From Scandinavium sp036271055 (GTDB taxonomy: Bacteria > Pseudomonadota > Gammaproteobacteria > Enterobacterales > Enterobacteriaceae), in NCBI RefSeq assembly GCF_036271055.1, contig NZ_DATBBJ010000070.1, forward strand, positions 182,858-246,857: 64,000 nt of DNA, given 5' to 3'. The notes under the pieces were generated by a model. The model was not told where the DNA came from. It saw only the letters and a list, made by a program, of their open reading frames with translations, and did no database searches. Positions 31,981 through 40,413 of this stretch are shown here, in pieces; the stretch's first letter is position 1; each line of letters starts with the position of its first letter. The position numbers and the translations under genes were made by a program.

Positions 31981-32797
31981 GAAGGATTTGAGCTATAGAC
32001 CTGAGTTTCCGTACTGGGACAGTTATTCTCGATTCGCAAGCTACGTTAGCACGGTCAATCGTTACATCTTAAGTGAAGAACAGAGAACATTCCTTGATAC
32101 GGTTCTTGCGACGATTAAGGGACGTGACGGTGAGCTGAAAGAAGGGCATGTGTTCTATCGTGCTCAGCTTGGGATAGATCTGTGCGACCGGACCGATAGT
32201 GACGGTAACTGGATTGGCGAGGATGTGTGGGGTTTCGGAGCTTCACGTATGAAGCCTCTTACTGACCGAGCCATCGAAGGACGTGCAAATTCCTCGGGTA
32301 TCCCGGTGCTATATGTAGGTACAACAGTGAAGACTGCGATTTCCGAGGTACGGCCTTGGATTGGTGCTGATGTGTCGGTTGCTGTGTGCAAGCTCTCGCG
32401 CCCATTGCGGACTCTTGATCTTTCACTTGGACATGGTCAGTCATCACTTTCTGGGCCTATCTTAAGGCACGTGCTGGGCGGACGGGAGCCAACAGCACAG
32501 GAGAAAGAGAAAGCTGTCTGGATTGAGATAGATAATGCATTTTCAACTCCTGTCACACAGTCGGATGACCGCGCCGATTATGCGCCGACTCAGATACTGG
32601 CTGAACTGTTTCGTAGCGTTGGATATGATGCAATTGCATATAAGAGTCACTTCGGAGACGATGATAAGCAGTTGGGCTATAACATCGCGATCTTTGATCC
32701 AAGTGCGATCGAAATTGTCAGTTGCGCTCCCTTTGAGGTAAAAGTAATCAATATTGATGCCTGGCAGAAAGGTAATCCGTGGTTCAAATCTTCTTAA
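31967..32797 (+). CDS. RES-domain protein (NAD+-degrading toxin family)
   Basis: The 276-residue protein starts inside the end of the Res gene (14-base overlap). The RES signatures are visible: FYRAQLG with Arg65, EGRANSSGIPVLYVG, TAISEVRPW with Glu126, and YAPTQILAELFRSVGYDAIA followed by YKSH with Ser226, ending GYNIAIFDPSAI. Known RES proteins are type II toxins that phosphorolyse or hydrolyse NAD+, normally paired with an Xre-like antitoxin; no such partner is adjacent. Coupling to a restriction enzyme suggests it acts as an abortive effector or is held in check by that complex. Inference only. Confidence 0.88.
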   Translation: MTIYEKDLSYRPEFPYWDSYSRFASYVSTVNRYILSEEQRTFLDTVLATIKGRDGELKEGHVFYRAQLGIDLCDRTDSDGNWIGEDVWGFGASRMKPLTDRAIEGRANSSGIPVLYVGTTVKTAISEVRPWIGADVSVAVCKLSRPLRTLDLSLGHGQSSLSGPILRHVLGGREPTAQEKEKAVWIEIDNAFSTPVTQSDDRADYAPTQILAELFRSVGYDAIAYKSHFGDDDKQLGYNIAIFDPSAIEIVSCAPFEVKVINIDAWQKGNPWFKSS

Positions 32798-33047
32798 GCC
32801 TAGCTCGTGCTCTGTTAAAATTATCAGTGATTGCTGGTTACGACTCTTCTTCGTTAACCGATACCTCAACCTATTAATAAAATATTGGCACTGAGCTCCC
32901 CCAACATGATTAAGGGCGGCATCGAGCGGATGTTGGGACGTTCCGCTCATGCTCAGGGCATCTAAAGATGTCTACAGAATATGGGGTGATTTCGATTTGT
33001 AGTGAAGGATAAGTAGATAAGAAAAGTTATTGCTTTTCTTGGCTTAA

Positions 33048-33536
33048 CTATTCCTTTACATAAAGAGTAAGAGAATAATTTCCTTTCCTACTTTTGTAAG
33101 AATTACCAAGTTTCGAAAAACCAAATTGGTTAAACAAATATTGCATAGCGGTATTATTTTCACGAGTGGTAGCAAAGCATGGCTTGTCAGACAACAGTTG
33201 ACAAATTGACTCCATCAGAATGCGCCCATAACCTTTACCTCTTGCTGCGTTTGCAACATACAACCAGCCCGCCTCAAATTCATACCCTCCTTGCTCAGAA
33301 ATGCCAGACTTTTCAAAAACGCTTGATTTATACCCTGCATTTGGATGTTTAATGGCTCCAACTGCAACAACCAAGTTATTGTTATCATAGATAAAGACAA
33401 GCTGCTCGGCGCGCAGAATTCTTTCTCGAAGGCCCGCCAATTCGACTTCCCCACCCTCGATCACTAGTGCTTCAAATGATGCGATCTCAGCAACACTGCA
33501 GCTTTTGGGGCTTTTGACTATTTTTTCCATGTTCAT
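33048..33536 (-). CDS. GNAT family N-acetyltransferase
   Basis: The 162-residue protein has the GNAT core: LVVAVGAIKHP strand, YVANAARGKGYGRILME with the acetyl-CoA loop RGKGYG, and NTAMQYLFNQFGFSKLG near the end. It is convergent with the RES gene, 250 bases away, and lies before the integrase. A second ATG two codons downstream has better ribosome-site spacing. Substrate unknown. In islands such enzymes include antibiotic-modifying, toxin and protein-modifying types; no DUF1778 antitoxin is adjacent, so toxin identity is not supported. Confidence 0.85.
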   Translation of the reverse strand: MNMEKIVKSPKSCSVAEIASFEALVIEGGEVELAGLRERILRAEQLVFIYDNNNLVVAVGAIKHPNAGYKSSVFEKSGISEQGGYEFEAGWLYVANAARGKGYGRILMESICQLLSDKPCFATTRENNTAMQYLFNQFGFSKLGNSYKSRKGNYSLTLYVKE

Positions 33537-33687
33537 AACTCTTCTTTAAACACAGGCTGACCACTTATCAGCCTTAGCATTAGGCATTTCTATATCAGAA
33601 GTCAAATACCATAGACAATGTTCACTTCTGGAGCATACATGACTGTCAGATGGGTTCACGGTCATATTAACTATTGGTCCACAAGCA

Positions 33688-34929
33688 TCATCCTACGAGC
33701 CGCATTCCTTTCATCCCCCCTTCAATAATACTGCCACTATCTGCCGCGTTAACAAAATCTGCCCACCACTGCATCATTGGCCGTCGCTGCTCAAGGTAAT
33801 CGCTGCGGTTATAGGCGCGGCGAACCTCATTCTTATCCACGTGGGCCAATGCCGCTTCAATAACGTCAGGTGGAAAACCCTGTTCGTTAAGAGCTGTACT
33901 GGCGATAGAACGCAAACCGTGTGAAACGAGCACACCTCCAAAACCTGCACGTTTTAGCGACGCGTTAACGGTCTGGCTATTCATTGGCTGGTTGGGTTTG
34001 ATACGGCTAGGGAATATAAATTCTCGGTTGCCGCTTAACGGCTTCATCATTTCCAGAACAGCCATTGCCTCATCTGATAAAGGAACGGTATGGTCACGGT
34101 TCATTTTCATTCGTGATGCGGGAATTTTCCATTCTCGCGCTTCCAGATCAACTTCATCCCAGTGAGCTTCAGCCGCTTCGGCAGGACGGGTGATAGTAAG
34201 AAGTTGCCACATGAATAGGCATCGTGTTGGTAGGATAATGTTGGCAGTACGCATAGTTTGCATGAGTTGCGGTAGCTGGTCTGGACGGATACTTGGCATG
34301 TTCTTTTTCTGAGGCTTCTCAAAGGCTTTGCCAATATTGACGCTAGGAACCGCATCAATTAGGCCTGTATTTTGAGCATAAACCATGACCTCATTGATTC
34401 GTTGGCACAGGCGACGGACGGTTTCCAGCGCTCCTCTGGCCTGAACCGGTTGAACGGCCTGAACCAGTGTATGAGCTTTAATATCTGTAATACTGATATC
34501 GCCAATCGCCGGTAAAACATCTCTCTCCAGCGAGCGCCAGATATCTTCTGCATAGTCCTCGGTCACACTGGCTTTCTTCACATTCCACCAACGTTCAGCA
34601 ACGAGCTGGAAAGTATTGGTTTTAGCTTCAAGCGAACTGCGCAGCTGTTCTTGTTGATGCTCCTGAGGATCGATCTGTTTCGCCAGAAGAGAACGAGACT
34701 CTGCGCGATAGTTTCGGGCATCGGCAAGGGTAACTGAGGGGTAGGGGCCAATACTCTTCTTTGCACGTTTCTTGGTGACAGGGCGAATGTAGCGAAACTG
34801 CCAGATTTTACTGCCGCTTGATTTGATTAGTAGCTCAAGGCCATCGCCATCATAGAGAACGTAGTCCGCTTCCTTGGGTTTGGCTGATTCGATTTCTTTG
34901 ACGGATAAAGGTTTGGTTTGTCTTGCCAT
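33688..34929 (-). CDS. intA: CP4-57-type tyrosine integrase
   Basis: The 413-residue protein aligns over its whole length with IntA of E. coli CP4-57, including KPLSVKEIESAKPKEADYVL, IDAVPSVNIGKAFEKPQKKN and the C-terminal end SGSIIEGGMKGMRLVG. Catalytic residues are visible: Arg in TITRPAEA, the HGLRSIAS H-x-x-R box, a later His in ALAHVDKNE and Tyr in RRAYNRSDYLEQRR. It catalyses integration and excision at ssrA, next to which it sits with its 5' end facing tmRNA. Three GGTGCCTA-type sites in its upstream region fit arm binding and possibly autoregulation. Confidence 0.96.
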   Translation of the reverse strand: MARQTKPLSVKEIESAKPKEADYVLYDGDGLELLIKSSGSKIWQFRYIRPVTKKRAKKSIGPYPSVTLADARNYRAESRSLLAKQIDPQEHQQEQLRSSLEAKTNTFQLVAERWWNVKKASVTEDYAEDIWRSLERDVLPAIGDISITDIKAHTLVQAVQPVQARGALETVRRLCQRINEVMVYAQNTGLIDAVPSVNIGKAFEKPQKKNMPSIRPDQLPQLMQTMRTANIILPTRCLFMWQLLTITRPAEAAEAHWDEVDLEAREWKIPASRMKMNRDHTVPLSDEAMAVLEMMKPLSGNREFIFPSRIKPNQPMNSQTVNASLKRAGFGGVLVSHGLRSIASTALNEQGFPPDVIEAALAHVDKNEVRRAYNRSDYLEQRRPMMQWWADFVNAADSGSIIEGGMKGMRLVG

Positions 34930-34948
34930 TGCCGGGTTTCCATAGTTT

Positions 34949-34999
34949 TAGGCACCTCAAAAACAATAATGCTTTATGAGGTGCCTAACAAGGTGCCTA
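34949..34999. promoter_or_regulatory. Integrase arm-type sites at the right end
   Basis: TAGGCACC (34949-34956, inverted) and two direct GGTGCCTA copies (34980-34987, 34992-34999) lie between intA and ssrA. The same octamer is repeated twice just inside the left end, so these are probably integrase arm sites. Confidence 0.55.
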
Positions 35000-35058
35000 A
35001 AAAGTTCGGATTTAATTAGTTTGCTTCAGACTCCCGGGGACAAAATGAAGGCACAAAA

Positions 35059-35073
35059 AAGCCCGCAGGGCTT
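35059..35073 (-). terminator. Terminator downstream of ssrA
   Basis: On the minus strand AAGCCC-TGC-GGGCTT is followed by TTTT, 61 bases after the tmRNA 3' end. Confidence 0.8.
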
Positions 35074-35105
35074 ATGCCATGAGGGCTCTTTAGACTTAAT
35101 CGGAT

Positions 35106-35150
35106 GACTCTGGTAATCATCGATTGAAGATTTTGGTGGAGCTGGGGGGA
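35106..35150. other. attR: ssrA 3' end
   Basis: This stretch, including TGGTGGAGCTGGGGG at the tmRNA 3' end, is repeated imperfectly at 12751-12793. The tmRNA gene remains complete because the element supplies the 3'-end sequence. Similarity between both ends extends outward to include the terminators. Confidence 0.75.
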
Positions 35151-35497
35151 TTTGAACCCCCGTCCGAAATTACTACACCGTCGGTACTACATGCTTAGTC
35201 ATGTCTTTACATTCGCCGGGCAGCTGCGGGCAGACACGCCACTACCAAACTAGCCTGATTAGTTTTAGCACTTCAGCCCCAGGCAGGACATCCGCGCGAT
35301 CTCTTTTGGGTTTGACCTCTCTTTATCCCCGTCTTAAGAGCGGAAGCTAGGGAGAGAGGGCTCTTAGCAGGTTATTAAGCTGCTAAAGCGTAGTTTTCGT
35401 CGTTTGCGACTATTTTTTTGCGGCTTTTTACGAGGCAAACCGCCCCTCGGCATGCACCTTGGGTTTCGCAAATCCCGTCGAATCCAGAATCAGCCCC
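35134..35497 (-). ncRNA. ssrA: Transfer-messenger RNA (tmRNA)
   Basis: The minus-strand gene begins GGGGCTGATTCTGGATTCGA and ends in the T arm plus GCTCCACCA, 364 bases, as in E. coli. The tag reading frame lies at 35375-35407 and encodes ANDENYALAA followed by stop, the standard proteolysis tag. Relative to E. coli the acceptor-proximal T stem reads GGGGG/CCCCC, a compensated change. With SmpB (smpB at 52943) it rescues stalled ribosomes. It is the integration target of the island. Confidence 0.97.
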
Positions 35498-35511
35498 AAT
35501 GTGTTACGTCG

Positions 35512-35517
35512 AGTATA
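35512..35517 (-). promoter_or_regulatory. ssrA -10 promoter element
   Basis: TATACT on the minus strand, preceded by G-T, lies 14 bases before the mature tmRNA 5' end, which fits a precursor starting about seven bases upstream of the mature end. Confidence 0.6.
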
Positions 35518-35567
35518 ACAGACCCGGCCGGGCAAATACTACCGCTATAAGCCGCACAAACGCTCAC

Positions 35568-36758
35568 TTATCGCTCACGTAGCGCCTCTTTCGCACGGTT
35601 GAACGGTTTGATCAGGTAATCCATGATGGTTTTTTCACCGGTTTTGATGTCGACGCTGGCAACCATTCCTGGTGAGATGGAGAATTTATGCCCGCGTTTA
35701 TTAACCAGATAATCCTGATGCGTGCGAATAAACACCCGATAGTAAACGATTTCTGGCTTCACTTTGTCCTGAATCGTGTCCGGCGAAATGGTCTCCACTT
35801 CGCCTTCAATCCCGCCATAAATGGCGTAATCATAGGCGGTGATTTTGACCAATGCCCGTTGGCCGGGATGGATAAAAGCGATATCTCGAGGCGAGAGGCG
35901 TGCCTCAATCAACAGGTGATCGTCGAGGGGAACTATCTCCATCATTTCACCGTTGGGCGGGATGACACCGCCGATGGTGGTTACCTGGATATTTTTCACA
36001 ATCCCGCGCATCGGTGAACGCACGGTCATCCGGGTGACGGAGTCTTCGCGGCCTTTAATTATCGCCGAGAGCATGTCCACTTCGGCATTGGCTTTCGACA
36101 ACGCTTCACGCGCTTGCACGTAATATTGTGAACGCAAATCGGTGATTTTCAGGCCGAGATCGCTTTTTTCCCGCTGTAAGCGCAGCACTTCCACGTGGCT
36201 CGCCGCGCCACTTTTTTCCAGCCGTTCGGTGATCGCCAGCTCTTTGTTGACCGAGTTTAAGGCATCCTGAATATCGGCCTGCGAGTCGGTGAGCTGTGCG
36301 CGGCGGGATTTATACAGACGCGTTTCGGAAGCGATCAGATCGGGCCAGGCTTTGAGCGAGTCAGGGAATTTCAACGGCAGATCGTTCACTTCCGCATCCA
36401 GACGCACGCTTGAGGCTAACGACGCACGATAGCGGGCAGCACTTTCGCCGACGTTCGACTCCGATCGGGTCGGATCCAAACGCGCTACGATTTCACCGGC
36501 CTGAACTTTATCGCCTTCGTGTACGGTCAGTTCGGTGAGGATCCCACCATCAAGCGATTGCAAAACCTGTTCGCGGGAACTGGGGATCACTTTCCCGGTG
36601 CCGGTTGAGACTTCGTCCAGTTGACCAAACCACGCCCACACGCCGAGGGCAACAAACAGCACGGCGGAAATCAGGACGATTTTGCTGGCACCGGAAAACT
36701 CATTCTCCCGGCGGATGTCCAGGTCGTCCATGGCGATATCACGCTGATTGGTTTTCAT
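35568..36758 (-). CDS. bapD: Type I secretion membrane fusion protein BapD (HlyD family)
   Basis: The 396-residue adaptor has a short cytoplasmic N terminus, one membrane helix at about 25-45 (KIVLISAVLFVALGVWAWFG), a biotinyl-lipoyl half (VLQSLDGGILTELTVHEGDK), a long coiled-coil hairpin and the matching C-terminal lipoyl half and beta barrel. It links the inner-membrane ABC transporter to the TolC-like pore to export BapA. Its start overlaps the bapC end by 20 bases. The gene order bapA-bapB-bapC-bapD next to ssrA is that of Salmonella. Confidence 0.9.
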   Translation of the reverse strand: MKTNQRDIAMDDLDIRRENEFSGASKIVLISAVLFVALGVWAWFGQLDEVSTGTGKVIPSSREQVLQSLDGGILTELTVHEGDKVQAGEIVARLDPTRSESNVGESAARYRASLASSVRLDAEVNDLPLKFPDSLKAWPDLIASETRLYKSRRAQLTDSQADIQDALNSVNKELAITERLEKSGAASHVEVLRLQREKSDLGLKITDLRSQYYVQAREALSKANAEVDMLSAIIKGREDSVTRMTVRSPMRGIVKNIQVTTIGGVIPPNGEMMEIVPLDDHLLIEARLSPRDIAFIHPGQRALVKITAYDYAIYGGIEGEVETISPDTIQDKVKPEIVYYRVFIRTHQDYLVNKRGHKFSISPGMVASVDIKTGEKTIMDYLIKPFNRAKEALRER

Positions 36759-38931
36759 TGTTCCACCCCCGTCCGTTTGCCGTGGCCTGAACCGGTGTGC
36801 GGCTGTTGTTCATCGCCTGCGCTTTCGGGGCATCCATCACCAGTTGGCCCTCTTTGAGCACCACCACGCGCTCGACCAGTTCCAGCATCGGCACGCGGTG
36901 AGTGGCGACAATCAGCGTCCGATTGCCGAGCCAGTTACCCAATCGCTGAATAAATTCTCGTTCGGTGTGTTCATCCAGCGAGGCGCTCGGTTCATCCAGC
37001 AAAACAATATTGGGCGAGCGCAGCAGCATTCGCGCGAGCAAAATCGCCTGCCGTTGACCGCCCGATAGCCCGTTGCCGCCCTCCATGATTTGATGGTCCA
37101 GCCCTTTCGGCAGGCGTTTAACAAAACCGTCGGCACCGCAGATTTCAAGCACTTCAAACACTGCTTCGTCGCTGGCGTGAGGTGCGCCGAGGGTTAAATT
37201 CTCCCGTAGGGTGCCGAAAAATAGCCGCGCGTTCTGGCTGAGAAAACCGATGTTGCGGCGTAAATCGGCCATGTCGATTTGCGAGATGCTGAGGTTGTCG
37301 AGCCGCAGGTCGCCGTTGACGATCTCCACGCCACCCGCCAACGCCTGCAACAGCGTCGATTTCCCCGCACCGTTGCGCCCGAGCAGGGCCACGCGCTCGC
37401 CGGGTAAAATTTCCAGACGTGAGATCCGCAGCGGTACGCGCTGATCTTCGTGGTGATAGCGGAAATGGGCGTTCTCAAACACGTAGTGACCGTGGAAAAT
37501 TTCCTGATGCACCAGCGTTTCATCGCGCTGCGTTTCGGTCGGGAGTTGCATGATGCTGTCGAGGCCCATTTTAGCGGCTTTCACCTGCTGCCAGCGGGCG
37601 AGCACGCCGCACAGCCCGGCCATCGGTGCAATCATGCGTGACGCCAGCATCGATGCCGCCACCACCGAACCGGTGGTTAAATCGCCTTCGATCACCAGCG
37701 GCGCGCCAAATAAAATCACCGCCGCATACACCAGACTTTGCACCGACATGCCCCAGCCAATCAGCCCTTGCGTCACTTTTCGCGTGCGCAGGCCAGATTC
37801 ACCGGTAATGCGGATGTAGCTGTTCCACTGCTGCAAAAAGCGGTTTTCCGCCTGCATCAGCTTGATATCTTCCAGCCCCTGTACGCTTTCCACCAACACT
37901 GCGTTGCGCAGCGTGGATTCGTGTGCGGCCTGGTTGGCGAGAATGGCGAGTTTTTTCTGCATCATCAGGCCAGGCAATACCATCATGACCGCCGCAATCG
38001 GCGCGATCCATGACAACTGCGGGGCGATGATGGCGAGCACCACAACGAACAGGAAGAAGAACGGCAAATCGACCAGCGTTGAGAGCGTGGAAGAGGTGAT
38101 CATTTCGCGGATTTGCTCCAGCTCGCGCAGTTGCGAAATAAAGCTGCCGGTGGAGCGGGGCACCGCGCTGTTGCGCAGCCGCAGGGCATGGCTGAACACC
38201 CTGTCAGAAATGCGCATATCGGCGCGTTTGCCGAGCACGTCCATGATATGCGTTCGCGCTTCACGCAGTAGGAAACCGAAGATAACCGAGATCAGCACTC
38301 CCGTTGCCAGCACGTACAGCGTCGGGTATGACTGCGCAGGGATCACCCGGTCATATACCTGCATTGAGAAGACGATCCCGGCGAGTGACAGTACGTTCAC
38401 CAGAAACGCGGCGATCATCACCGGAATGTACGGGCGTAAATCCTGCAACACCAGCCCTTTCATCCAGTCGGGGCTAAAGCGGGAAACGTAGGCGTCGACG
38501 CGGCTGTCCTTGAGCGCAGAAAGCGGGCGCAGGGCGGCGACGTATTTCACCGATGACAACAGATCGCTGGCGATCACGCGGTTGCTTTCGCTGTCACCGT
38601 CGATCATAAATACGTCGACAGCATCGTCGCCGTTGAAATGCTCGATCACCGCCAGTTGACCGTCTTCGAGTTCCGCCACGACCGGCAGTCGCCACTGGCT
38701 GAAGGCGTGTTCGGTGAGGGTCAGTAAATGGAACGATAGCCCGGCCTGACGTGCGAGTTGCGTCAGCGCAGGGGTGCGGTTTTTGCCTTTAAACCACGGC
38801 GCGTTGGCCTGAATCGCCCCTGGCGAACAGACCACCCGATAATGGGCCGCAACGTGACCGATAGCCAATGCCCAGTTGCTCAGGGCCTGGTCGCTAATCA
38901 ATTCTTCAACAGGAGGAGCGGCACGGGTCAT
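36739..38931 (-). CDS. bapC: Type I secretion ABC transporter BapC (LapB/HlyB type)
   Basis: The 730-residue protein has an N-terminal peptidase-C39-like domain, here without the catalytic Cys-His pattern, so it should bind rather than cut the substrate, as in HlyB and LapB. Then come five or six membrane helices (160-440) and an ATPase with Walker A LLGRNGAGKST, signature GLSGGQRQ, Walker B VLLDEPSASLD and H-loop VATHR. It powers export of the adhesin encoded upstream. The ATG overlaps the bapB stop by four bases, so the three secretion genes are translationally coupled. Confidence 0.93.
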   Translation of the reverse strand: MTRAAPPVEELISDQALSNWALAIGHVAAHYRVVCSPGAIQANAPWFKGKNRTPALTQLARQAGLSFHLLTLTEHAFSQWRLPVVAELEDGQLAVIEHFNGDDAVDVFMIDGDSESNRVIASDLLSSVKYVAALRPLSALKDSRVDAYVSRFSPDWMKGLVLQDLRPYIPVMIAAFLVNVLSLAGIVFSMQVYDRVIPAQSYPTLYVLATGVLISVIFGFLLREARTHIMDVLGKRADMRISDRVFSHALRLRNSAVPRSTGSFISQLRELEQIREMITSSTLSTLVDLPFFFLFVVVLAIIAPQLSWIAPIAAVMMVLPGLMMQKKLAILANQAAHESTLRNAVLVESVQGLEDIKLMQAENRFLQQWNSYIRITGESGLRTRKVTQGLIGWGMSVQSLVYAAVILFGAPLVIEGDLTTGSVVAASMLASRMIAPMAGLCGVLARWQQVKAAKMGLDSIMQLPTETQRDETLVHQEIFHGHYVFENAHFRYHHEDQRVPLRISRLEILPGERVALLGRNGAGKSTLLQALAGGVEIVNGDLRLDNLSISQIDMADLRRNIGFLSQNARLFFGTLRENLTLGAPHASDEAVFEVLEICGADGFVKRLPKGLDHQIMEGGNGLSGGQRQAILLARMLLRSPNIVLLDEPSASLDEHTEREFIQRLGNWLGNRTLIVATHRVPMLELVERVVVLKEGQLVMDAPKAQAMNNSRTPVQATANGRGWNNENQSA

Positions 38932-40337
38932 GGCTGGATCTCCACGGACTGAATGCTGCGATTATTGAGACCAAAAGCCTGGCGTAACGTGCCGGTGTTG
39001 TAGAGGCAGTCAAGCTGGAGCTGATGGAGCTGGCTTTGTGTCTGGAGTTCGGCGAAGCGCGCCTGAAACACTTCCTGTTCGGCGTTAAGTACATCCAGTA
39101 AGGGGCGAGAACCGAGGTCGAGATACTGCTGTTGATAGAGCTCGCGGGTGCGTTCGCTGAGCTGTTGTTGGCGGCCAAGGATCTGCAAGGCGCTGGCAAG
39201 GTTCAGCGACTGGCTGCGTGCTTCCAGCAGTTTCTGGCGCACATCAAGACGGGTACGTTGAATGGTGGATTGCGCCGACTCTACGGCATGGCTGGCAGCA
39301 TCGCGCCGCGCGGTCAGACCGCCGCCCTGATAAATCGGCATTTCGACTTTCACCCAGGCCGAATACTGCGTTTTATCAAGCACTTCATGACTAGGATATT
39401 TATCGTTGAGATAGTGCTGAACCGACGGTTCAAGCGAAATAGTGGGGGTCATTTGCGCGTTGGCGTATTCGAGATTCGCCTGTGCGGCGCTGGCCTGCGC
39501 CCACGCAGCGAGCACCGACGGCACTAATCTGTCTTCGGGTTTCGCCATCATGCAGCTTTGTTCGAGTTTTGCCGGAAATTCAGTACTGACACCGTTGAGC
39601 GAATTCCAGCCTAACATGCTCATCAATGTCGCCTGAGCGCTGTCGAGATTGGCCTGATACTGAACCATTTGTGAACGTGCTGATTCGATGCGGGCGTTGG
39701 TTTGCACCACATCAGAAAGGGAAGTTGCCCCTTCATCGTTACGCTGTTGAGTCAGTTTTCCGATGCCGTTCAGCGCATCAAGTTGCTCTTTAGCGGCGTC
39801 GACCATCTGCTGCCAGGACTGCACCTGCACCATCGCCACGGCGGTGTCGTGGGCGACGTTGTCGATACTCACCAGGACATTGGCTTGTTGCTGCGCCGCG
39901 CCCGCCGTTTCGGCTTTGACCTGGCTTGAAACCTTGCCAAAGTCATACAGCATTTGTGAAAGGGAAAGCACCAGCGATGGGCTGTAGCCGTTGTTGGTGT
40001 AGGTGTTGCTGTAGCCATTGTTCATGCCCGCTGTGACCTGCGGGTAATACTTCGATTTGGCGACGTCAATCTGGTCGTTTTGTGAAAGCAGTTTGCCAAT
40101 CGCCTCCCGGATAGACGGGTGCCAGTTAACGGCGCGGCTCACGGCGTTATTCAGCGTCAGCGAACCGGGCGCGGCGTTACTCAGGGGAAGTTCAGCGGAG
40201 GAACCGTCGAGCGAAGGCAAGCCTTGCTCGGTGGCCAGTCCTTCAGAACTGATGGATTGTGGCTCATCTTCGGCATACACCTGAATGGAACAGAGGTGGA
40301 ATGCCAGCAGTAATGCGACAGGCGCTCTTCTTCCCAT
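38928..40337 (-). CDS. bapB: TolC-family outer membrane protein BapB
   Basis: The 469-residue protein has a signal peptide (residues 1-22, ending VYA) followed by an extra Ser/Gly-rich stretch, then two TolC/OEP repeats rich in long amphipathic helices: NAVSRAVNWHPSIREAIGKL in the first and NLEYANAQMTPTISLEPSVQ in the second. NWHPSIREA near the start is typical of the LapE/AggA branch of type I secretion pores. It would form the outer-membrane exit for BapA. It lies 76 bases downstream of bapA, separated by a hairpin. Confidence 0.92.
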   Translation of the reverse strand: MGRRAPVALLLAFHLCSIQVYAEDEPQSISSEGLATEQGLPSLDGSSAELPLSNAAPGSLTLNNAVSRAVNWHPSIREAIGKLLSQNDQIDVAKSKYYPQVTAGMNNGYSNTYTNNGYSPSLVLSLSQMLYDFGKVSSQVKAETAGAAQQQANVLVSIDNVAHDTAVAMVQVQSWQQMVDAAKEQLDALNGIGKLTQQRNDEGATSLSDVVQTNARIESARSQMVQYQANLDSAQATLMSMLGWNSLNGVSTEFPAKLEQSCMMAKPEDRLVPSVLAAWAQASAAQANLEYANAQMTPTISLEPSVQHYLNDKYPSHEVLDKTQYSAWVKVEMPIYQGGGLTARRDAASHAVESAQSTIQRTRLDVRQKLLEARSQSLNLASALQILGRQQQLSERTRELYQQQYLDLGSRPLLDVLNAEQEVFQARFAELQTQSQLHQLQLDCLYNTGTLRQAFGLNNRSIQSVEIQP

Positions 40338-40378
40338 ATTGTATCCCTTTTAAAAATCACGACATGTTGCTGTTTTTT

Positions 40379-40404
40379 GCCCCGGACGCCGTAACATCCG
40401 GGGC
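40379..40404. promoter_or_regulatory. Intercistronic hairpin between bapA and bapB
   Basis: GCCCCGGA and TCCGGGGC form a perfect eight-pair stem around a ten-base loop. On the minus strand it is followed by AAAAAA rather than a T run, so it is not a standard terminator in the operon direction; it may stabilise the bapA mRNA end or reduce read-through to the secretion genes. Confidence 0.55.
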
Positions 40405-40413
40405 TGTTTTTGG

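Larger units (their letters stand above)
12784..35133. mobile_element. ssrA-integrated genomic island of the CP4-57/P4-satellite type
   Basis: The island is bounded by att-like repeats of the tmRNA 3' region and has a CP4-57-type integrase adjacent to ssrA. Inside are hallmark genes of CP4-type elements: ypjF-yfjZ-ypjJ-yfjY-yfjQ in conserved order, a YfjJ/Gp2-type gene, a YfjI-type ATPase and an AlpA regulator. The right third is defence cargo (OLD/UvrD, Mod/Res/RES, GNAT). The cargo looks AT-richer and has different codon choice from the flanking core genes. No capsid or tail genes are visible, as expected for a satellite or decayed element. Confidence 0.85.

Noticed and set aside
33048..33536. 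GNAT toxin of a TacAT-type toxin-antitoxin pair
   Set aside because: No adjacent ribbon-helix-helix (DUF1778) antitoxin gene is present.
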